The notes under the pieces are model-generated. The model had not been told where the DNA came from, made no database searches, and saw nothing but the letters and a program-made list of their open reading frames with translations. A stretch of DNA of 64,000 nt from Isoetes taiwanensis. Its lineage: Eukaryota; Streptophyta; Lycopodiopsida; Isoetales; Isoetaceae. The stretch spans positions 1,227,293-1,291,292 of the forward strand of contig JAJEKV010000037.1 in assembly GCA_021234155.1 (NCBI GenBank), read 5' to 3'. How positions within the stretch are numbered: the first letter of the stretch is position 1; each line of letters begins with the position of its first letter. Positions 23,237-31,979 of this stretch are shown here, piece by piece. Made by a program: the position numbers and the translations under genes.

Positions 23237-23365
23237 TGGAAAGAATCGAGTTATTTACCTTTTACGTAGCTGGCACTCGCCGCTATTGTGTTCGGGCAAT
23301 GGCTAATCTGGCCGCCGGTTGTTTGGCGCCTCTCATGAAAAGAACTCGCACTCTCGCTGGCATAT

Positions 23366-24520
23366 CTATCCTTGATCCTTTATGCACCTCCTTCTCCGCA
23401 CTGCAATACTTGCGCCGCCCTCATCGAATCTTGACCGTCCACTACCCAGAACCGGACGTCTTTTCCTTTCAGTGTCTTCCTCGGACTTCCAAATAACAAC
23501 CGACCGGTCGATCTGGCCGAAAGGTATGACATCCACGGGCATTGGATCTGCAAATGATGTCGCACCATCGGTTCGGAATCTCCAAAGATGTGTCTTTGTA
23601 TTAAATTCCACTCGTGGTTGGACAAGACGGCATCTCCCGCGTAGACCTTCAGCGCCCGATGTCCAAGGGCAGCTTGTGTGCTATTCCCAACGGATAATAC
23701 TGGAAGCCAGCCGCTCCATTTTACATGCCCCTCTCTCGTGGAAATCCTGATCCGCTCATCCGATCCATTAGTTGGGAGTCGACCATATCTTCGTCTCCGG
23801 CTTCATCATCCGATTCCTCCCGTGTTGTGTCATCTTCTCCATCTTTGGTCTTGTCCGGACTTTTTTTCATGAACCACAACTTCCCTCCCCACTGCGAGTG
23901 TTGTAGAGTCTTCAAAGACAAAGAGAAGTGAAGCTCCCCGTATTGAACAGTTTTTCCCCCTCGACTGAAATCTCCATTCCAAGCTCCCGGATGTTAGGGT
24001 TCCGGCCTCCTTCATCCCTTCCGGATCCTTCCACCCAAGGTTCGACAATTTAAAGGCGCCCCCTTTTGCGGTGCCCTTCGCCTTGCTCATGGAAGAGTGA
24101 GAATAATTCAAACCCGATAATTTTTGGTGTGATAGAACTTACTCTTCCGGGGTCTTGACATGTAGTGTTAGATGCTTTGAATCATACTGAGATGGAGAGC
24201 ACAACACCGATTTTCTTGTACTTGTCTCCGGAGCTCTTCTTGTCCCTTTGGTGGAGAAACAGATCTTTCTCCTTCCCACTTGCTGATACCTCGACATACC
24301 ACCAAGAATTTGTTGGTGTGTCAAGAAGCTCTGTCTCCAGTCCCTCGATGACGAAGAACGGAGTTCGGCCAGTGATCACTAGTGAGTCCGTGGTGAATGC
24401 TGCAAGACGAAAGGATGGATCAGTTAAGGTATTCCGACCAAAGAAAAACCTCAGAGCTCACCTGAGGAGCCTGTCTTTTTCTTCTTGCTGCCGCTAGCGC
24501 TTCTTGGACGGAGTCGCCAT
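23366..24520 (-). pseudogene. N-terminal exons and ParB-like segment, frame-broken
   Basis: A start ATG at 24520 opens MATPSKKR, then an in-frame TAG, then a Lys/Glu-rich run to a good donor at 24462. The next exon (24399-about 24188) has matching AG and GT signals and encodes SLVITGRTPFFVIEGLETEL and WWYVEVSASGKEKDLFL. A third block near 24090-23840 includes FKLSNLGWKDPEGMKEAG, and an acidic block follows at 23830-23730. At 23560-23390 the reading PVDVIPFGQIDRSVVIWKSE continues in another frame as VRFWVVDGQDSMRAAQVLQ. That resembles the ParB/sulfiredoxin-fold signature (a VVDGxHRxxA-type motif). The ParB assignment rests on this one motif and is tentative. Confidence 0.45.
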
Positions 24521-24669
24521 GTCTGTATGCCCCCTCATCCTCTTCCTGCTCGAACTTTTATGTAAATTAAGTTTCCTCCGCGCGTTGTAAGTTTTAGGAC
24601 TGCATGTAAAAAAGATCGGGCGTGTTCTTTAATTTGAATTTAAGGACATGCAATCATTTAAGAAAAAAA

Positions 24670-24706
24670 GCGGGCTAAGGGTACAGCACGGTCGCCTTTA
24701 GCCCGC
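24670..24706. repeat. Short hairpin GCGGGCTAA ... TTAGCCCGC
   Basis: A 9-bp perfect stem encloses an 18-19 base loop, just upstream of the minus-strand gene cluster's first exon. The role is unknown. Confidence 0.6.
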
Positions 24707-24908
24707 CCAAACACTATTTCGAAATTGAATCACATCAAGGGACTTAGTGAGCGGAGCGTAGTTTATCTTCACTGCGGCATTGGCGACCTTGAGTTCGGAG
24801 GCGAGCATCGACTGTAAGCGACTTCCGGAATGGCGCCGCGACGCGGTAAGCTGCTAACAGCGCCATGCTTTGTGTGTTTTTCCTGACCGCGCGTCCTATT
24901 GCAAGCAG

Positions 24909-25132
24909 TTGATTTGATCGATGAGCACGGAGCTAAGGTAGGAAGCGGAGAGGAGCTGCCAGACACGGGAACTCTACACTGCTGCGCCATGGAACGGGGA
25001 TACGCGAGAATCGCAGTGATACAAGTATTAGATGCGAATACACTCTTGATGAGACCGACAGAAGAAGCAAAGACTCTAGGTGAGGCTGCGGGATCCGTGA
25101 TACAGTGGCCCAAGGAATTACTGCGTGAAGAG
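24909..25132 (+). pseudogene. Isolated DUF8039-like exon
   Basis: The stretch is bounded by an AG acceptor (24907-24908) and a GTGAGT donor (from 25133). It encodes about 75 residues with VDLIDEHGAKVGSG, GYARIAVIQVLDANTLLMRP and TLGEAAGSVIQWPKELL. The pattern, a short beta-rich core ending in a LGxAxGxxIxWPK block, is that of the DUF8039 domain often found in proteins of plant CACTA-type and related elements. No upstream or downstream exon in the same gene was found, so it is probably a fragment. Confidence 0.55.
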
Positions 25133-25379
25133 GTGAGTTTCAGAGATGCCTATGTTATTTCGCTTGTAGAACATGCCGTCTGTGTTTAAATAATGGAACT
25201 GCTGATAAGCTCGACGGATTCATCGTTTCCTTGTCCAGCATTTTTCAGCTTCGAGAGATGATTTACTCTCTGGGTTGAGAGATGCTCGGCAAGGAAACAA
25301 TGGATCGGGGGTAAAGAACAGTTCCGTTTTAGGTGTATTTTTTCATGGAATGTTTTCTTGGAATGTTGTACATAGATCA

Positions 25380-26610
25380 GGCTAGGTCTAAGGCCCAGGA
25401 GATGCGGTTCAAATGCATCCTCTTGTAGTTAGTCGGAGGGGCCTCCACCCAGTCGGAACCACTCCTCTTCGCAATATTCGAGGAAGATGGTTCGAAGGAG
25501 AGTGGCTCAGACAGGCTAGAGGCACTTGGGACTAAAAACAGGAGAATACAAAGTGCAGTAGTTGTAGAGAATGCAAGCCTTGGCTTCCTCTCTGTGGTTT
25601 CCCTGTGGTTAGTTGTAGAGGCCTCCACCCAGTCCGAGCCCCTCCCCTTCGCGATATTCGTCGAAGATGGTTCGAAGGAGAGTGGCTCTGACTGGGTAGA
25701 GGCCACTGCGACCACACACAGGATTCTCGACTTGCGAGTCGAGAATGCGGCTGTTGGCTTCCTGTCTACATTCTCGACTCGCAAGTCGAGAATGCCTTAG
25801 CCATCGAGAACTCCGGATGGTATACATGGAGTGCCGGTTGGGTAAGGCATTCCCGACTCGCGAGCCGAGAATGCATACAGCAAGCTCTGTGGTTTCCCTG
25901 TGGTTAGTTGTAGAGGCCTCCACCCAGTCAGAGCCCATCCCCTTCGCAATATTCGACGAAGATGGTTCGAAGGAGACGGTCTTTGACTGGGTAGAGGCCA
26001 CTGCGCCCACACACAGGAGAATTGGGTTGCTAAGAGTTGGCCTGCAGACAGTCAAAACCACTTCCCTTCGCAATATCCGAGGAAGATAGTTTGAAGGAGA
26101 GTGGTTAAGACTGTCTGCAGGCCAGCTCTAGTGCACTAGAGCCTGCGTTTTCTCGACTCACGAGTCGAGAAACCGGCCAGCACCTCTGTGGTTAGTCGCC
26201 GAGGCCTCCACCCAGTCGGAGCCAGTCCTCTTCGCAATATTCGATGAGCATGGTTCGAAGGAGAGTGACTCAGACTGGGTGGAGGCACCTGCGACTGCAC
26301 AAAGGGCCATTGACAGGGTATGACATTCTCGACTCACGAGTCGAGAAGGCTGCAGCAGGCTTAAAAAGAATGTGAAGACGTTAGGTAGCTGTGTGCAATC
26401 CCGAATCGCGAGTCGAGAATCCCTCAACCAGCCAACAGTCCAGAGTGTACACTCCCTCTTCTCGCCTCGCGAGTCGAGAAGTTCTCGACTCGCGAGTCGA
26501 GAAGAAGGCCTGTACTTCCTGGACTGTTGGCAAGCTGAGGTATTCTCAACTCGCCACTCCCTTCTGCATGTCTCCTGCAGTGGAGGATATGCTGTGAGTT
26601 AGAAATGCAG
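25380..26610. repeat. Cluster of hairpin modules and 22-bp palindromes
   Basis: Five foldback modules of 83-87 bp lie at 25441-25523, 25621-25704, 25915-25999, 26038-26124 and 26204-26286. Their inner part is conserved (CTCCTTCGCAATATTCGA on one side, GATGGTTCGAAGGAGAGTGG on the other). Their outer arms are GCCTCCACCCAGTC/GACTGGGTGGAGGC, except in the fourth, which uses TGGCCTGCAGACAGTC and its complement. Between them are palindromes with core CTCGACTCGCGAGTCGAG or one-pair variants, at 25724-25745, 25771-25792, 25850-25871, 26150-26171, 26326-26347, 26399-26419, 26459-26480 and 26482-26503. Other inverted pairs add further nesting: AATGCCTTAGCC/GGGTAAGGCATT, GCCAACAGTCCA/TGGACTGTTGGC and GCTCTAGTGCACTAGAGC. 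No coding role is seen. Confidence 0.93.
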
Positions 26611-27925
26611 ATTCTGTGAAGCAATTCCTATTCTTAGTTCTTAGTGGGAGAAAAACATTCCTAGTAGGGTTCTGTTATGAAACGTTCTTAGACAGTTTAG
26701 CTATATCTTTTGTGAATCTCTCCTAGTAATGTTCTGTTAATGCTCTGCAATATCTTACTTCCTAACACCTGTCTCTGATGATTTCTATCTCGGTTGCTTG
26801 CTACTACTCTTACCACTATTCTCACTTGTGCCTGTACAATGTATTCAATTCAACCACAAGCAAGAAAAAGATAACAAAAACGTAAAAACAATACAAAAGG
26901 AAAAACAGATAACAGAGAGATTAGTGAGATTAATGAGAAAACAGAGAACAAAGGGAGACAAATGAGATTAATGAGAAAACAGAGAAAAAAGAGAGAGAAA
27001 TGAGATAAAAAAAGGGTATGATATTACAAAAACATACCCGAAGATTTGCTTGGATGAGGAGGAAGCTCCCCGCGGTTCGATTCCATGTGGTACAAATCGT
27101 TCGCGTGCGTGAATAAGGATTTGTCGGGCCAGAAATTGTATCGTGGATTAATAAGAGCCTCTAACAAATGTAATATAAGTAAAAATGCAGTAAAGGACTT
27201 ACAGAAAACTAAAAAGCAGCAGTAAAAAAGGCCTCACTTTCTTCTCAGGCAGTAACGCCCGCTTGAACACTCGATCTGCGCAAAAACTTCGGCGCTGGAA
27301 GCGTCCCGATCCGTCGACCAAGCTGCTGTCATAAGATGGCCTTGGAATGGCTCGGTTCGATCGATCGCCTGATCGGAAAACCGGGCGCTTAAGGAAAATA
27401 CAGAGCGCGAAGAGTGATCAGAGAAAACAGGGGAGGAAGAATGGTCGGGGGGGAGAGGAAGAGGGTGCAGTTAATTCTGGCTGCACCCTCGAACCTCGTA
27501 AAAGTGCAATAATAAACTTCCGTCACGTGTGGGCCATGCCCTCCATGACGTGGCAGTGCGGGTTGCTGACATGGCCACGCTTTCAGCCTCTGAGGAGGCG
27601 CCACGTGGCCATGGCAAGATATTAAAGGTTATGTTATATGTTTATATATGTTATCTTATGTTATATATTTAATATGGTTTCAATGGTTGAATAGTATTAA
27701 AGGTTATATATGGTTACAATGTTTACATATGGTTTACAATGAATATGGTTGTATGGTTTAATATGGTTATATGATTTTAGTTAATATGGTTGTATGATTT
27801 AATATGGTTTAATATGGTTATATTTAATATGTTTGTATGGTTTTATATGGTTCATATGGTCATATTTGTGGTGTTTGGGGCTATATGGTTTTAATGTGAG
27901 CTTTTTCATTCAGGGAGCATGTGAG
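26611..27925. other. Non-coding stretch before the DUF7869-type gene
   Basis: At 26920-27010 a phrase of about 40 bases beginning GAGATTAATGAGAAAACAGA is tandemly repeated. At 27600-27900 the sequence is a degenerate TATGGTTTA/TATATGGTT repeat. Between them, 27040-27600 is more GC-rich with no recognisable exon. An AG acceptor lies just before the gene at about 27912. Confidence 0.6.
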
Positions 27926-30742
27926 ATGAGTAAAATGGAGCCAAGGAAGTCCAGCAGAGACCATTGCCCTAGGCTCCAATGGAGGAAGATGGGTTGCCTT
28001 TTGTTGCACCCTTGCAACCAGACGGTATTTGCAGAGGGGATAATAACTGCAGTTGATCCATTTGATAGTGTGAATGATGAAAGGCTGGGAGATGAACATC
28101 TTGGAGTTGGCATTGTGAAGCTTCTTATCGAAGTTGATACAATCATTTCCCGGGAAGCTCTAGTGATTGCATTGTGTGCTCGTGGCTCTTTGGAGTCCCA
28201 AGCTCAGTTGAGATGGCCAATTAGATATATTACACACAAGAATGGTGATACTCTAGAATGCCCTACTGAACTACACACCCCAAGGCCCACCCAAGACCAT
28301 GTGGAAGATTTGGTGGTCGATGAGCATCCTTTGATCACAAGGAAGAGACGCTATGTTTTTCATAAAAGGCAGCCAAGGGTGCCCAAGAGGCCTAGAAGTG
28401 ACAAATATTTAGAAAGGGTGGAAAGTATGGCACCAACCAGAGAAAACCTAGAGGCAATTAGGGGTCAAGAGTGTTGCAACCTAGATTGCACAGTGCAGTA
28501 CAATGTGGATGACCTCGTGCAGATAAGGTCCCAATACATTGGACTATATCAATTGAGGGGCATGAAGGTATGTATGAGAGCGGGGTGAGCAAGTCTTCAT
28601 TTTACAGATACTGGGAGCATGTTAGAAAAGGGCACAGTTTGTTCCAACATGGTAATGCACTCACTTTGAAACCTAGAGCAAATACTCTCAAGGCCATTGC
28701 AGTCTTCGAGAGCTTTGTGAGATACATGTCTCAATCTATGCCCCACAAGTCGAAGGTGAACGAGCACGGTGTGCGAGTGGTGCAAAGAGTGTTGCCACAA
28801 CACTATATCCAAAAGGAGTGCCTTAAGGAGGTCAACTCCATCCTGGAAACTACTGGAGGTAGGCCTCTTTCTCAATCACATTTCAGCAAGTTATGGAGCA
28901 CTCACTTCTCAGACGTGAGTGTCCTACAACACATGCCATTCTCAAAGTGCAACACTTGCATTCAACTCAAGGATACACTTGCATCAACTGCAATAGAGAA
29001 AGAAAGAATGGCAATTAGGGAGCAATTTGCAGATCACCAAATGGACCAAATATCATGTAGACAGTTGTATTGGCAGTGGAGAACATTTTCTGAGATGCAG
29101 CCGGACAAATGTTTGTGTATAATTCATGATAAGATGGACCAACACAAGACTTTCTTGCCAAAGCTAGATCCTTTACCCAAGCGTTGTCAAAACGCTTTTT
29201 TATGAAAGTAAGTCTTGTGGCGGGTGTCTTAACACATGGTCATGGAACTGGAACATATGGTCATTTTGTGCTTGATCTATGGAGGGATGATCCAAACTTC
29301 CATGTGAGCTCTATTTTCAAGTGCTTGAGAACACTAGAGAAAGGATCAATAGAAGGGAGGAGGTATTCCCCTTCAGCACCCATTTTTGAGGCTTTGATGG
29401 ATGATCAACCGCTTTGTTACCAAAGGCAGATAAAAAAGCTCACATCCAAGGTGTCTAGTGAATCAAGGAGGACTTGGGATGATTTCCCCTTACTTGAGAA
29501 ACCACCGCTGAGGAGCTATGTGTTCAATTGGACAACCTGTTGGAAAGAAAACAAGAATAGATGGATGTTTGGGGCAATGTCATACTTGACAAAGAAAGTG
29601 GGAGTATTCAAAGTTGTGAAAGTGGGATTCATGATGGTTGGGCATACGCATGATGATATAGATGGATTCTTTGGAACTTTCTCCACCAAGCTCAAGAGAG
29701 AAAACGTGACTAGTCTCCCTGAACTAATGGATGTGTTTGAGAGCTGCATTGACCCCAACCCAATGGCTTTCTTGATGGATGAGGTTGCAGATTGGAAATC
29801 ATTTGTGGAGGGATACTTGCTAGATGGTAAGGACCAGTTGACAGGACACACAAAGCCACTTCAATTCAAGTTTTGGGTTAGGGATGGAATACCAATCATG
29901 CAATATAAGTGGAGACCAGGTGACAAGTTGTGGATGCCTGTACAAGGAATCGAGTTATGGCAAAGGGTGCTTTCTTTGGTGAAGTTCTCATTCCTAAAGG
30001 GCAGCCAAAACCACTACCTCCCTTCAAGACTGTCAAAGACTCTAGCCAACTAGTGAAGGGCATCAAGGATTACATAACGCACTGGGATGATGTTCGAAAT
30101 GGAAAGCACACCTCCACTCTTAAGAAAAATCAAATGGACTCCCTAATCAAGTACTGGGAGAAAGTTGTGACATGCTTAGAAACTGAACAACCATGTGGGA
30201 GGAAGCTAAGAGACGGGTTCTTGCCAGAGTCAAGATGGGAGGGTTCTCAAGGAGCAAGCACGTCTAAGAATGTTCACTTGGGTCCTAACAAGGGTTCCAA
30301 GTAGTTTGTGGGAAGTAAGGCCTCAAAGCCGAAGTGGTTTGATCTTCCTGAGTGGGATCCCTTTGAGGACATCAAGGAAGGATACTTTGTGCTAGTAAGG
30401 CCTGATGATGAGGACTGTCCAATATGGTTAGGGGTGGCACTCTCTGATGTAACCACCACTATGCCTGATGGAGAGGAGTTGCGTCCTGGATTCCAAATTC
30501 AATATTGGGAGCCCATTGGGAGACACAAGAAGGGCAACTTGAAGGAGCAATACACCGACTGCTGGGAGAAGAAGTGGAGGGCAAATTATGCTGATCCTCA
30601 AAGGAGGGAATTGGTGGAGTGTGTGGTATGGTCATATCCAGGTTCTCACACTGCAAAGGACAACACACACAAGATCCCAAAAAGGGAGATGGACAAAGCC
30701 ATGAGCAACCTCCATGCTATATCATTGTATGAGGGTAGATAA
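27926..30742 (+). pseudogene. DUF7869-type transposase-like gene, nearly complete but broken
   Basis: The ATG at 27926 opens MSKMEPRKSSRDHC. The N-terminal part contains the paired-Cys motif QECCNLDCTVQYNVDDL (about 28470). The core follows: YESGVSKSSFYRYW, CNTCIQLKD, CLCIIHDKMDQHK (28.11-29.14 kb), THGHGTGTYGHFVLDL, and then ENKNRWMFGAM and GHTHDDIDGFFG (29.54-29.68 kb). The spacing of these acidic motifs resembles an RNase H-like nuclease core and is the usual DUF7869 pattern. The C-terminus carries a chromatin-reader-like segment (GYFVLVRPDDEDCPIWLGVA). About 920 residues would be encoded, but frame changes near 28568, 29190 and 29935 and a TAG at 30302-30304 break it. DUF7869 proteins are common in plant mobile DNA; a transposase role is suspected rather than shown. 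Confidence 0.8.
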
Positions 30743-30942
30743 TATTGAGAAGCTTGAAAACTTTCTCAACTAGTGGTTTGTAAAATTTATGATGAAAACA
30801 AGTAACCCAATTCTTTGTGTGTGATCTGTAATTCTATTCAAGCAATCAATTCAAAAAAAAATTTTATGGGGTGTGAGTCCCATTTTTAGTCCGAGTCCCA
30901 AAATTCAAGATTTGTCCCACTTTAATTAAATACGACTTTCCT

Positions 30943-31850
30943 TTTTTAGTGCCATTAAGTCCTTGTTCAAACTTCAGACATGTGATCATGTGATCTGTTC
31001 AATTGAGCTACAAACTAAGAACACAAAAAATAAAGACAAGTTTGTTAGTCGAGACAACTCAACACAAATGTGCTACATAAAGAAAACTATTATCCCATCC
31101 CTTAATAAGAAAGGACTGAATGTTGATGACAAATTCAAAGGTGCACCATGAGAAAGACAGATATGGTGGGCTGCAATAGGCGTAATAGAAGATATCATTA
31201 CCATAATAGTTACATAAAAGTTAAGCCAGATAAAAAACAATACGAAATTTACTCTTATGAGATCAGGCACAATAGATTATTGTAGGAACGAAAATCAAAA
31301 GCAAAGCAGAGCATCTTCCATGTTTGCTCTTCAATTAATTTGCAAATAAGATAGTTTGAAAAAGATAGTTTGTTCTTCAAGCCCTATTTGGTTTTGCTTT
31401 GGGATTATTGCTCATGTTCTACATCATGTTCTACATCATCTTATGGCCCTATATCTTCGTCTAAATACTCTAATGGACAATCAGCAGAACAGGGTCTCTT
31501 GGGGGTCTCTTGAAGAAAAGTCATTGACTTGCAGGTCCCCCCTGTATTGGCATGCTAGGTTCTGAAAGCTAGATCAGCATTATAACCTGAACCTTGTGCC
31601 TCTGTCCATTACTTTGTAGTCTACGGCCACATGAAAATAATAAAGAGTGAGACGCAGACTTGCATAGGCAGTCAACAATGAACGCTTCAGTCGGGGATGG
31701 AAGAAGGAATGGATTCTTCTCTACTGACGCACAATAAAATAAATATAAACCTCAACGACAGGAGGTGTGCCAGGAACTAATATAAGCTTATTTCCAATTG
31801 CTTCTGTGGTTGCATGTCCTGACCACATGAGTAAGGCAGACAAGCTAGAG
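30943..31850. other. No gene recognised
   Basis: AT-rich sequence to the right of the inverted repeat at 30914-30936. Small plus-strand frames at 30963-31151 and 31356-31565 lack motifs. I see no element boundary here. Confidence 0.5.
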
Positions 31851-31979
31851 CATTTCTAATGTATTAGGTTGTCAAGAGAAAAGGCATATATTATGCAGTC
31901 AATGTAAGCATATGTAAGATCCATTGACAATGGGGATATAATGATGCAAAGAATTTTATGGACATGCAATTTAAGGAAA

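Larger units (their letters stand above)
19497..30936. mobile_element. Possible 11.4-kb TIR-bounded composite element
   Basis: A 23-bp sequence starting GTCGTATTTAATTAAAGTGG at 19497-19519 recurs as an exact inverted copy at 30914-30936. Just inside each, the phrase GGGACTCA is repeated. The enclosed DNA carries minus-strand gene remnants on the left, a DUF8039-like exon in the middle and a plus-strand DUF7869-type gene on the right. DUF7869 and DUF8039 proteins are typical passengers or transposase-like products of plant mobile DNA. No target-site duplication is visible, so the two ends could also belong to separate insertions of one family. Confidence 0.5.

Noticed and set aside
21216-26503. 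CRISPR array as explanation for the repeated palindromes
   Set aside because: Spacing is irregular, the repeats are dispersed over 5 kb, no cas genes are present, and the DNA is clearly plant nuclear.
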